Part shown: positions 51,750-59,560 of the stretch, piece after piece
Numbering within the stretch: position 1 is the first letter of the stretch
Layout: every line of letters starts with the position of its first letter
NCBI GenBank assembly: GCA_965219125.1
Contig: CBDCMO010000002.1
Coordinates: forward strand, 1,674,001-1,738,000
DNA length: 64,000 nucleotides
Direction of reading: 5' to 3'
Source of the DNA: JBBSOK01 sp965219125
GTDB taxonomy: Bacteria > Bacteroidota > Bacteroidia > Flavobacteriales > Flavobacteriaceae
Made by a program: the position numbers and the translations under genes
The notes under the pieces: generated by a model
The model's database searches: none
What the model was told of the DNA's origin: nothing
The model's input: the letters and a program-made list of their open reading frames with translations, nothing else

Positions 51750-53525
51750 GTGCCAAAAAACCTTCTAAATACTATTCAATCTCCAGCAGATTTAAAGAAA
51801 ATTTCTTCTTCGGAATTACCGCAACTTGCCAAAGAACTTCGTGAATTTATTATTCAAATAGTTGCTGTTAAAGAAGGACATTTAGGCGCAAGTTTAGGTG
51901 TTGTTGAACTTACAATTGCCCTGCATTATGTTTTTAATACGCCCGAAGATATTTTGGTTTGGGACGTTGGCCACCAAGCTTACGGACATAAAATTCTTAC
52001 AGGTAGAAAAGAGATTTTCCACACAAATAGACAATTAAATGGCATCAGTGGTTTTCCAAAAATAACCGAAAGCAAATACGATGCTTTTGGCACAGGTCAC
52101 AGTAGCACGGCAATTTCCGCAGTTTTAGGAATGGCAATTGCTTCTCAATTAAAAGGCAATTTCAAAAAACAACATATTGCAGTTGTTGGCGACGCGAGCA
52201 TTGCCAGCGGAATGGCTTTTGAAGCTCTAAACCATGCCGGCGTTACAAACACTAACATTCTCATTATATTAAACGACAACGCAATAGGAATAGACCCAAG
52301 TGTTGGCGCTTTAAAAAACTATTTTACGAAAGTGAAATTAGACGGTGCAAAAGAAACCGATAACATATTTGAAGCGTTAAATTTTAATTATTCGGGTCCA
52401 ATTGACGGGCATAATTTGGTTGAATTAATTTCAGAATTAGAAAGACTCAAATCGGTTGAAGGCCCGAAAGTGCTTCACGTAATCACCAAAAAAGGCAAAG
52501 GCCTAAAACAAGCCGAAGAAAACCAAGTTACCTACCACGCACCCGGAAAATTTAATGCAGAAACGGGCGATTTAAATCCAAAAAGCCTCGATAAATTACC
52601 CCCAAAATTTCAAGATGTTTTCGGTTTGACGTTGGTTGAACTTGCTGAAAAAAATAAAAACATTATCGGCATAACGCCAGCAATGCCAACGGGTAGCAGC
52701 CTAAAATATATGATGGACGCTTTTCCCGAAAGAGCTTTTGATGTTGGTATCGCAGAGCAACATGCGGTTACCCTTTCGTCAGGTTTGGCGACGCAGGGAA
52801 TGGTGGTTTTTTGTAATATTTATTCAACCTTTTTGCAACGTGGGTACGATCAATTAATTCACGATGTTTGTTTACAAAACTTACCCGTAATTTTTTGTTT
52901 AGACCGCGCAGGCCTTGTTGGGGAAGACGGCGCAACGCATCACGGTATTTTTGATATTGCATTTTTACGCTGCATTCCAAACCTCATCATTTTTGCTCCA
53001 AGAAATGAAATTGAACTTCGTAATATTTTATTTACTGCACAACTTGGCTTAGAACATCCAATTGCAATCCGCTATCCACGAGGTCGCGGAAAGATTTTAG
53101 ATTGGCAAAAACCATTCAACAAAATTGAAATTGGAAAAGGCGAAATGGTTAAAGAAGGAAGTGAAATTGCCATTTTAAGTGTTGGTCCGATTATCGAAAA
53201 TGTAATCGAAGCCGTTGAAAAGAATTCCGAAGAAAAGAAAATCGGTATTTATGATATGCGATTTATAAAACCGTTGGATGAAACACTTTTACATTCAATT
53301 TTCAAAAAACATGGAACGATTATAACGATTGAAGATGGCGTTATAAATGGCGGATTTGGTAGTGCAATTGCTCAATTCGTTGTAAAAAATAACTATCAAA
53401 ATAAAATAGAAATATTGGGGATTCCAGATAATTTTCCACAACACGGAACGATTAACGAATTGCAAGATTTAGCAGGTATTTCAACAGAGAAAATATCGGT
53501 TTTACTTCAACAGTTAGTAAAATAG
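51750..53525 (+). CDS. dxs: 1-deoxy-D-xylulose-5-phosphate synthase
   Basis: 591 residues, first enzyme of the non-mevalonate isoprenoid pathway, joining pyruvate and glyceraldehyde-3-phosphate. GTG start at 51750. The ThDP-binding region GDASIASGMAFEALNHAG...NDNAIGIDPSVG, the early His in VGHQAYGHKILTGR, the catalytic Glu in VGIAEQHAVTLSSGLA and DRAGLVGEDGATHHG are all present. Slightly shorter than the ~620-residue E. coli protein. It supplies precursors for the prenyl synthase at 37.1 kb. Confidence 0.96.
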   Translation: MPKNLLNTIQSPADLKKISSSELPQLAKELREFIIQIVAVKEGHLGASLGVVELTIALHYVFNTPEDILVWDVGHQAYGHKILTGRKEIFHTNRQLNGISGFPKITESKYDAFGTGHSSTAISAVLGMAIASQLKGNFKKQHIAVVGDASIASGMAFEALNHAGVTNTNILIILNDNAIGIDPSVGALKNYFTKVKLDGAKETDNIFEALNFNYSGPIDGHNLVELISELERLKSVEGPKVLHVITKKGKGLKQAEENQVTYHAPGKFNAETGDLNPKSLDKLPPKFQDVFGLTLVELAEKNKNIIGITPAMPTGSSLKYMMDAFPERAFDVGIAEQHAVTLSSGLATQGMVVFCNIYSTFLQRGYDQLIHDVCLQNLPVIFCLDRAGLVGEDGATHHGIFDIAFLRCIPNLIIFAPRNEIELRNILFTAQLGLEHPIAIRYPRGRGKILDWQKPFNKIEIGKGEMVKEGSEIAILSVGPIIENVIEAVEKNSEEKKIGIYDMRFIKPLDETLLHSIFKKHGTIITIEDGVINGGFGSAIAQFVVKNNYQNKIEILGIPDNFPQHGTINELQDLAGISTEKISVLLQQLVK

Positions 53526-53579
53526 TCATTTTTCGATTTGTAAATTTGCCATTTCGAAGTAGAAAAATAAAGTAAAAAT

Positions 53580-53597
53580 AATTCGTGTATTCGTGGT
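53580..53597 (+). repeat. Dispersed repeat AATTCGTGTATTCGTGGT
   Basis: Exact third copy of the 18-base repeat at 11760-11777, here in the dxs-hemB gap and followed by a T8 run, so it could contribute to termination. Confidence 0.75.
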
Positions 53598-53638
53598 GAT
53601 TTTTTTTCCGCGCAAACGATTCAAATTAATAGAAAATT

Positions 53639-54628
53639 ATGTTTCCATTAAATAGAAATAGAAGATTACGAACTACAGAAGCAATGCGCAGTTTGGTGCG
53701 GGAAACCATTATTTCGCCCAACGATTTTATTGTTCCGATTTTTGTGGTTGAAGGAAAAAATATAAAAGAAGAAATTGCTTCAATGCCAAATTATTACAGA
53801 TTAAGTCTCGATAATTTGAAAAAGGAAGTTAAGGAACTTTGGAAAATGGGCTTAAAGTCGGTTTTACTATTTGTTAAAGTAGAAGATAAATTAAAAGACA
53901 ACAGCGGAACAGAAGCCCTAAACCCAAACGGACTTATGCAACGCGCCATTAAAACGGTAAAAGATGCCGTGCCCGAAATGGTTGTAATGACCGATGTTGC
54001 GATGGATCCTTATTCAAATTTTGGTCACGACGGAATTGTAAGTGATGGCAAAATTTTAAATGATGACACCAACGCAATTCTTGCAGAAATGTCCTTAAGC
54101 CACGCAAAAGCGGGCGCAGATGTTGTCGCACCAAGCGATATGATGGACGGTCGGATTTTTGAAATCCGTACCCTTTTGGAAGATGAAGGTTTTCAAGACA
54201 CCGCAATTATGAGTTATAGTGCCAAATTCGCTTCTGCGTTTTATGGGCCATTTCGTGATGCGTTAGATTCTGCTCCGGTTGATATTCAACATGTGCCGAA
54301 AGATAAAAAAACTTATCAAATGGATACAGCAAATCGCAAGGAAGCAATCCGGGAAACATTGATGGATATTGACGAAGGCGCCGATATTGTAATGGTAAAA
54401 CCAGGACTTTGTTATTTAGACATTGTGCGGGACATAAAAAATGCCGTGGATGTTCCTGTTGCCGTTTATCAAGTAAGTGGCGAATATGCAATGCTAAAAG
54501 CTGCTGCAGAAAAAGGTTGGTTAAACCACGATGCCGTAATGATGGAACAGATTGTTTCAATAAAAAGAGCTGGCGCCAATCTAATTGCAAGTTATTTTGC
54601 TAAAGACGTGGTAAAATTAATCTCATAA
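53639..54628 (+). CDS. hemB: Delta-aminolevulinic acid dehydratase (porphobilinogen synthase)
   Basis: 329 residues, condensing two 5-aminolevulinate molecules to porphobilinogen in haem synthesis. The Schiff-base lysines are in SYSAKFASAFYGPFRDA and MVKPGLCYLD. The metal site reads TDVAMDPYSNFGHDGI, lacking the three zinc cysteines, so it should be the Mg/K-dependent type. The gene ends AKDVVKLIS; a second copy of the same nine codons plus stop, with different synonymous choices, lies 29 bases downstream. Confidence 0.96.
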   Translation: MFPLNRNRRLRTTEAMRSLVRETIISPNDFIVPIFVVEGKNIKEEIASMPNYYRLSLDNLKKEVKELWKMGLKSVLLFVKVEDKLKDNSGTEALNPNGLMQRAIKTVKDAVPEMVVMTDVAMDPYSNFGHDGIVSDGKILNDDTNAILAEMSLSHAKAGADVVAPSDMMDGRIFEIRTLLEDEGFQDTAIMSYSAKFASAFYGPFRDALDSAPVDIQHVPKDKKTYQMDTANRKEAIRETLMDIDEGADIVMVKPGLCYLDIVRDIKNAVDVPVAVYQVSGEYAMLKAAAEKGWLNHDAVMMEQIVSIKRAGANLIASYFAKDVVKLIS

Positions 54629-54635
54629 AGCAAAG

Positions 54636-54657
54636 TTCCCTGAACTTGCCGAAGGGT
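54636..54657 (+). repeat. Dispersed repeat CCCTGAACTTGCCGAAGGG
   Basis: Member of the CCTGAGCTTGTCGAAGG family (other copy at 11825), placed exactly between the two hemB tails. A further decayed member, TTCCTGAGCAGAGTCAACGG, follows at ~54691. Confidence 0.55.
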
Positions 54658-54687
54658 GCAAAGGATGTTGTAAAATTAATATCGTAA
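54658..54687 (+). pseudogene. Relic second 3' end of hemB
   Basis: GCA AAG GAT GTT GTA AAA TTA ATA TCG TAA encodes AKDVVKLIS and a stop, the same as the real hemB end (GCT AAA GAC GTG GTA AAA TTA ATC TCA TAA), differing at seven third-codon positions only. It is out of frame with hemB (offset 59 bases) and has no upstream coding sequence. Confidence 0.7.
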
Positions 54688-54725
54688 TTATTCCTGAGCA
54701 GAGTCAACGGATAAATCTATTTCAA

Positions 54726-55250
54726 ATGAAAAAAATAATTTCAATTTTAATCATTCTAATTTCAACAACGATGTTTAGCCAGCAAATAACCGTAAAATCA
54801 GCGTTTTTGGAAAAGTGGGAAAATTCAAAAAATTATCTTGTTGAAATTGCAGAAGCAATGCCCGAAGCATTTTACGACTTTAAGCCAACTGAGCGCGAGA
54901 TGTCTTTTAAAGAGCAATTACTTCATATTCAAAGTAATATGGAATGGCTCGGTTCTTCTTATTTCAAAAAATTAAAAATTGATACTTCGGCTACGCTCAG
55001 TAACCAAAAAGGCGAAATTGATAAAGCCACACTAATAGAAAATTTAAAAACATCTTTTGATGAAGTAAAAAAAGCAATCGAAAATACTTTCGAAGCAGAA
55101 TTAACCGAAACTGTTGATTTTTTTACTGGCCCAAAAAGTAAAATTCAAATTTTAAATTTGTTGCACGATCACGTGACACATCACCGCGGACAATTGATTG
55201 TTTATTTGAATTTAAAAAATATGCAACCGCCTAAATATGTTGGTTGGTAA
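54726..55250 (+). CDS. DinB-family protein with signal peptide and internal repeat
   Basis: 174 residues. Signal peptide MKKIISILIILISTTMFSQ, so periplasmic or exported. The DinB/YfiT four-helix fold shows FKEQLLHIQSNMEWLG with the first metal His and LLHDHVTHHRGQLIVYL with the others. DinB-like proteins include metal-dependent thiol transferases, but the substrate here is unknown. Residues TSATLSNQ (~95) are encoded by a 24-base copy (54982-55005) of the intergenic repeat at 4833-4856, inserted in frame in a loop between helices. Confidence 0.85.
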   Translation: MKKIISILIILISTTMFSQQITVKSAFLEKWENSKNYLVEIAEAMPEAFYDFKPTEREMSFKEQLLHIQSNMEWLGSSYFKKLKIDTSATLSNQKGEIDKATLIENLKTSFDEVKKAIENTFEAELTETVDFFTGPKSKIQILNLLHDHVTHHRGQLIVYLNLKNMQPPKYVGW

Positions 55251-55295
55251 AAAAGGCATTTGACATTAGTTTTCTTAATTGAATTCTTAGAGTAT

Positions 55296-55320
55296 ATGGG
55301 AACCCATTTTTTTATTTTTT
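55296..55320 (+). terminator. Terminator after the DinB-like gene
   Basis: ATGG/CCAT stem (within ATGGGAACCCAT, 55296-55307) followed by a long T-rich run. Short, but correctly placed. Confidence 0.5.
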
Positions 55321-55367
55321 TATTACCAACTCAGTCAACAATTCTTTATATTACAAGAAAAAACTAA

Positions 55368-56471
55368 ATGACACTTCTACTAATCTACGCAGTACTTTCA
55401 ATATTCTTTTCGTTTTTATGTTCCATTTTAGAAGCGGCACTTTTAAGTTTTACGCCCAATTTTATTCGCGTTAAAAAACAAGAAGGTGAAGCTTTTGCAA
55501 CTACAATTGCAAATTTTAAAAAGGATATTGACAGACCTTTAATCGCAATTTTAACGCTAAACACCATTGCCCACACGGTTGGCGCAATTTTGGTTGGTGT
55601 ACAAGCCGAGAGTCTAGATTATAAAGTTGAGATTTTAGGAATGAACATAGTTGGTATCGTTTCCGCGATTATGACACTTTTAATCCTTGTAGTTTCAGAA
55701 ATAATCCCGAAAACCATTGGGGCAACTTATTGGAAAAAGCTAGGGCCATTTACCGCCACTTTTTTAAAAGTTATCATTTTTCCGCTTAAATATACCGGTC
55801 TTTTGTGGCTTTTGATGATTGTAACAAAAGCTGTTGGAAATTCGGCTCACGTAAACGCAATGAGCCGAGAAGAGTTTTTGGCAATGACAAATGCCGCCGA
55901 ACAGGAAGGCGTTTTTGAGGAAAGTGAAACAACGGTTATTAAAAATCTGTTAGTTTTTAAATCGGTACAGGCAAAAGATGTTATGACGCCTTTTACGGTG
56001 GTAACTTCCGAAAATGAAGAAATGACGCTTGATACTTTTCATCAAAAGCATAAGGATATTCAATTTTCTAGAATTCCTATTTATACAGAAAAAACACATA
56101 ATATTACAGGTTTTGTACTTCGGGATAATATCTTGGCTGAAATTGTTGAAGAAAACGGCAACAAGAAACTAAGCGATATAAAACGTGAAATTACCGTTGT
56201 AAATGCTGAAAAACCAATACCCAATTTATTTGAAACTTTTATAAAAAACCGAGTACATATAGCGCAAGTTGTAGATGACTTCGGAAATACAATCGGTGTC
56301 GTTACGATGGAAGATATTATCGAAACGCTGTTAGGTTTAGAAATTATGGACGAAAGCGATAATATTGAAGATATGCAATTGCAGGCTCGAAAAAACTGGG
56401 AAAAACGCGCTCATAAAATGGGAATTAAATTAGACGAAGATACTTCAGCAGCTAAAAAAGATGTTGAATGA
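55368..56471 (+). CDS. CorC/HlyC (CNNM-type) transporter-associated protein with CBS domains
   Basis: 367 residues. An N-terminal DUF21/CNNM membrane domain has about three to four segments (1-24, ~55-75, ~88-112, ~125-150) and SEIIPKTIGATYWKKLG, typical of the family. Two CBS repeats follow (AKDVMTPFTVVTSENEEM; FIKNRVHIAQVVDDFGNTIGVVTMEDIIETLLG). These proteins are linked to Mg or Na/Mg exchange. No C-terminal CorC_HlyC domain is apparent. Its stop overlaps the ogt start by four bases. Confidence 0.9.
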   Translation: MTLLLIYAVLSIFFSFLCSILEAALLSFTPNFIRVKKQEGEAFATTIANFKKDIDRPLIAILTLNTIAHTVGAILVGVQAESLDYKVEILGMNIVGIVSAIMTLLILVVSEIIPKTIGATYWKKLGPFTATFLKVIIFPLKYTGLLWLLMIVTKAVGNSAHVNAMSREEFLAMTNAAEQEGVFEESETTVIKNLLVFKSVQAKDVMTPFTVVTSENEEMTLDTFHQKHKDIQFSRIPIYTEKTHNITGFVLRDNILAEIVEENGNKKLSDIKREITVVNAEKPIPNLFETFIKNRVHIAQVVDDFGNTIGVVTMEDIIETLLGLEIMDESDNIEDMQLQARKNWEKRAHKMGIKLDEDTSAAKKDVE

Positions 56472-56944
56472 AAACCGCTTTTATAAATAGCCCAATCGGT
56501 ATTTTAGAAATTAAAGGCGATGAAAACGGAATTGCTTCCATTCTATTTATTGATGAAGAAGTTGAAAACATTTCAAAGAAAATTCAAAATGAATTAAAGA
56601 ATGCTGTTTCTCAACTACAAGAATATTTTCAAGGCAAACGAGAAACTTTCAGCATAAAATTAAATCCAAATGGCACCGAATTTCAAAAGAAAGTTTGGCA
56701 ACAATTATCAGAAATTCCTTTTGGAAAAACCCTTTCCTACCAACAAATAGCAAATCAATTGGGCGATCCAAAAGTTATTCGTGCGGCGGCTTCGGCTAAT
56801 GGTAAAAATCCTATTTCGGTTGTAATTCCGTGTCATCGGGTTATTGGCAGCGATGGCTCGCTTACTGGTTATGCGGGAGGTTTGCACCGAAAAAAATGGC
56901 TTTTGCAGCACGAAAGCCCTTCCCCACAACAATCACTTTTTTAA
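56468..56944 (+). CDS. ogt: Methylated-DNA--protein-cysteine methyltransferase
   Basis: 158 residues, suicide repair protein that removes alkyl groups from O6-guanine. Active site IPCHRVIGSDG holds the acceptor Cys; the helix-turn-helix with Arg finger is IPFGKTLSYQQIANQLGDPKVIRAAASANGKNP. Complete and of normal Ogt length. Translationally coupled to the CorC-like gene; the serine hydrolase follows two bases after its stop. Confidence 0.95.
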   Translation: MKTAFINSPIGILEIKGDENGIASILFIDEEVENISKKIQNELKNAVSQLQEYFQGKRETFSIKLNPNGTEFQKKVWQQLSEIPFGKTLSYQQIANQLGDPKVIRAAASANGKNPISVVIPCHRVIGSDGSLTGYAGGLHRKKWLLQHESPSPQQSLF

Positions 56945-56946
56945 AT

Positions 56947-58086
56947 ATGCGAAGATTAAAGCGATTTTTGAAATGGGTTTTAGGCATTATCATATTTACA
57001 TTTCTTGGGCTATATATAACCGGCTACGGCTATATCATTAAAGGAGTTTGGGTTGTATATCTTCACGGGCATACAACTGCTTTTATAGATGATTACACTT
57101 TTTTTGAAAACGATACAATTGAAAAAAGTACCAATCCGCAGCCTTGGCCAAATCACACAAAATATAATACTGTAAAACCGACTGAATTACTTTCAGAAAC
57201 GAATAAAAATTTGGGAACGGTCGCTTTTCTAATCCTAAAAAACGATAGTATTTTCTTTGAAGAATATTATGAAGGTTACGACAAAAATTCTATTTCCAAT
57301 AGTTTTTCAATGGCAAAAAGTGTGGTTTCAGCATTGCTCGGTAAAGCAATAAAAGATGGTTTTATTACAAGTTTGAGTCAAGAAGTTTCAGATTTCTATC
57401 CGCAGTTCAAAAATAGCGGACTCACCGTTGGCGATTTAAGCAGTATGGCTTCTGGTTTAGATTGGAAAGAATCTTACGGCAATCCTTTCAGTATTACCGC
57501 GAGATCTTATTATGATGATGATTTGGCAAACATCATTTTAGGTTTAAAAGTTGTTGAAGAACCGGGAAAAAGCTATAAATATCTTAGCGGTAATCCACAA
57601 TTGTTGGCAATGGTTCTTCAAAAAGCAACGGGCAAAAAACTCTCAGCCTATCTTTCTGAAGAGTTTACCCAACCTATGGGTTTTGAAAATACCGCTCTTT
57701 GGCAGGTTGATAATGCTAAAAATAGGCTCGTAAAAGCATATTGCTGTATTGGTAGCAACGCTCGCGATTTTGCAAGATTCGGAAAACTATACAAAGATTT
57801 TGGCAAATGGAATGGCGAGCAAATTTTGGACTCAACATTTGTGGTAAAATCCATTAATCCAAGATTTCCCGAAAGTCCCGAATACGGTTACGGTTTTTGG
57901 TTAAGTGATTATTTGGGGAAAAAGATATTTGTAATGCGTGGTATTTTGGGGCAATATGTAATTGTAGTTCCAGAAGATGATGTAATTATTGTGAGACTTG
58001 GTAAAAATAGAGGGAGCTTCATCGATAAGCCATTTACTGATGATTTCTATGTTTATATTGATGAGGCTTATAAAATGCTACATTGA
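56947..58086 (+). CDS. Serine hydrolase (class C beta-lactamase/esterase fold)
   Basis: 379 residues from the ATG at 56947; longer in-frame readings overlap ogt. An N-terminal membrane segment (FLKWVLGIIIFTFLGLYITGYGY) anchors it. Catalytic SxxK is in SFSMAKSVVSALLG; the Tyr motif is YKYLSGNP. A third motif (HxG/KTG) is not obvious; GKKIFVMRGILGQYVIVVPEDDVIIV occupies that position. This fold covers beta-lactamases, D-aminopeptidases and esterases; peptidoglycan-related activity is possible but not shown. Third gene of the corC-ogt operon. Confidence 0.88.
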   Translation: MRRLKRFLKWVLGIIIFTFLGLYITGYGYIIKGVWVVYLHGHTTAFIDDYTFFENDTIEKSTNPQPWPNHTKYNTVKPTELLSETNKNLGTVAFLILKNDSIFFEEYYEGYDKNSISNSFSMAKSVVSALLGKAIKDGFITSLSQEVSDFYPQFKNSGLTVGDLSSMASGLDWKESYGNPFSITARSYYDDDLANIILGLKVVEEPGKSYKYLSGNPQLLAMVLQKATGKKLSAYLSEEFTQPMGFENTALWQVDNAKNRLVKAYCCIGSNARDFARFGKLYKDFGKWNGEQILDSTFVVKSINPRFPESPEYGYGFWLSDYLGKKIFVMRGILGQYVIVVPEDDVIIVRLGKNRGSFIDKPFTDDFYVYIDEAYKMLH

Positions 58087-58194
58087 GACAATACCTTCTT
58101 CCGTGTTTTAAATTTAAATAAGTTCAATACTTTTAATTTTACTATCTTTCAAGTGTGGTTTTCAAAACAACTTATTAAACCTTAAAGTTTTATT

Positions 58195-58908
58195 ATGTTG
58201 AAAAAAATATTGTTAGAACACATTTTATTTCTGGATATTGAAACTGTTCCACAACAAGCACATTACAATGAACTTGATGATACGGCAAAAGCCTTATGGG
58301 ATTTAAAATCTAAATACCAACGGAAAGAAGATTTCACTGCTGAAGATTTTTATGACAGAGCCGGGATTTGGGCAGAGTTTGGAAAAATAATTTGTATCTC
58401 CGTCGGCTATTTTGTTTTTAAAGGTGACAACAGAAACTTTAGAGTAACCACTTTTCACGGCGAAGAAATTAAAATTTTGAGGGATTTTAAAAATCTGCTT
58501 GAAACGCATTTCAACAAAGCACATCATTTGCTTTGCGCGCATAATGGGAAGGAGTTTGACTATCCGTATATTGCGCGACGAATGATCATTAATGGTGTTG
58601 AAATTCCCTTTAAACTTGATCTCTTCGGAAAAAAACCTTGGGAAGTTCCACATTTAGACACACTTGAACTTTGGAAGTTTGGTGATTATAAAACCTATAC
58701 TTCGCTTAAATTATTAGCGCACGTTTTGGGAATTCCTTCTCCGAAAAATGATATTGATGGCAGCGAAGTTTGCAAAGTATTTTATGAAGAAAATAATATT
58801 GATAGAATTGTAACCTACTGCGAAAAAGATACCATTACAGTTGCGCAAATATTATTAAAGCTTCGCAATGAGCCACTTTTAAGCCATGACGAAATTCTTT
58901 CGGTTTAG
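58195..58908 (+). CDS. 3'-5' exonuclease, PolB-proofreading-like (RNase H fold)
   Basis: 237 residues. Exo I FLDIETVP, Exo II CAHNGKEFDYPYIARRM, Exo III YCEKDTITVAQ supply the DEDDy acidic residues, so it should remove nucleotides from DNA 3' ends. It stands alone with no polymerase domain; similar orphan genes are widespread in Bacteroidota. A TATCTTTC element at 58143-58150 could be the promoter. Confidence 0.88.
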   Translation: MLKKILLEHILFLDIETVPQQAHYNELDDTAKALWDLKSKYQRKEDFTAEDFYDRAGIWAEFGKIICISVGYFVFKGDNRNFRVTTFHGEEIKILRDFKNLLETHFNKAHHLLCAHNGKEFDYPYIARRMIINGVEIPFKLDLFGKKPWEVPHLDTLELWKFGDYKTYTSLKLLAHVLGIPSPKNDIDGSEVCKVFYEENNIDRIVTYCEKDTITVAQILLKLRNEPLLSHDEILSV

Positions 58909-58939
58909 GAAAATTAAAGAAACATCCAATAATTTCAAG

Positions 58940-58969
58940 TCATAATTCTGAATTCATAATTCATAATTT
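58940..58969 (+). repeat. Dispersed repeat, copy 2 (ATTCATAATTCATAATT type)
   Basis: Second copy of the ~30-base repeat at 3751-3780, one mismatch within the shared core; it runs into the promoter of the next gene. Confidence 0.6.
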
Positions 58970-58976
58970 ATTTTGT

Positions 58977-58984
58977 TATGTTTG
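58977..58984 (+). promoter_or_regulatory. Promoter -7 element of twin-repeat lipoprotein gene
   Basis: TATGTTTG fits TAnnTTTG, 22 bases before the ATG at 59007. The -33 region lies in the dispersed repeat (TTC instead of TTG). Confidence 0.5.
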
Positions 58985-59006
58985 TATTTCACCAAAAATT
59001 AGGATT

Positions 59007-59402
59007 ATGAAATACACTTCAATTATAAAAAAATCGCTATTAGCTTCAGCTTTAATCATGTCGGTTTCACTTTTTCAATCTTGTAAAGATAAAGTTGAAG
59101 AAACTCCCGAAGTTGTAGCAACTCCAAATACAGTTGAACAAAACAGAGCAGCATTACAAAATGCTGATCCTAACGCAGCAGCTACACAAGTTGCAGAAGG
59201 AATGAATCCGGCTCATGGACAACCGAAACATCGCTGCGATATTGCAGTTGGTGCACCTTTAAGCACTCCGGTTGGTGAAAACGCGACATCAACGCCTATC
59301 CAAATGGAAAACACAACCAACAGTGGCGGCTTAAATCCTGCACATGTCCAGCCGGGACATCGTTGTGATATAAGTGTTGGAGCTCCTTTACCTCAGCATT
59401 AG
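59007..59402 (+). CDS. Small lipoprotein with two NPAH-QP-HRCD repeats
   Basis: 131 residues. A lipobox-like end to the signal peptide (SVSLFQSC, Cys ~26) suggests membrane anchoring. A low-complexity linker rich in Ala/Thr/Glu carries two copies of a 19-residue unit: NPAHGQPKHRCDIAVGAPL (~67-85) and NPAHVQPGHRCDISVGAPL (~109-127, near the C-terminus). Invariant His, His, Arg, Cys and Asp suggest binding of metal, haem or another cofactor, or a disulfide between the two Cys. I have seen this motif in other Bacteroidota proteins but know of no established function. Monocistronic, own promoter and terminator. Confidence 0.75.
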   Translation: MKYTSIIKKSLLASALIMSVSLFQSCKDKVEETPEVVATPNTVEQNRAALQNADPNAAATQVAEGMNPAHGQPKHRCDIAVGAPLSTPVGENATSTPIQMENTTNSGGLNPAHVQPGHRCDISVGAPLPQH

Positions 59403-59497
59403 TGGAATTTGGCAGTTTGAAACGCTCAGGGTTTTAAATATTTGCGTCAATCGAAATTTTAAATAAGGTAAAAAATTTAATTCTAAATCATTTACTA

Positions 59498-59533
59498 AAA
59501 AGCCCCATTTCAAATTAATGAAACGGGGCTTTT
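59498..59533. terminator. Bidirectional terminator
   Basis: AAAAGCCCC (59498-59506) pairs with GGGGCTTTT (59525-59533), extended inside by TTTC/GAAA after one mismatch. It separates the convergent lipoprotein and M4 protease genes and serves both. Confidence 0.9.
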
Positions 59534-59560
59534 GCTTGGTTGACTAATTAAATTACTTTT

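Noticed and set aside
56830..58086. Serine hydrolase start at 56830
   Set aside because: It would lie in another frame over the end of ogt; the ATG at 56947 leads straight into the membrane anchor.
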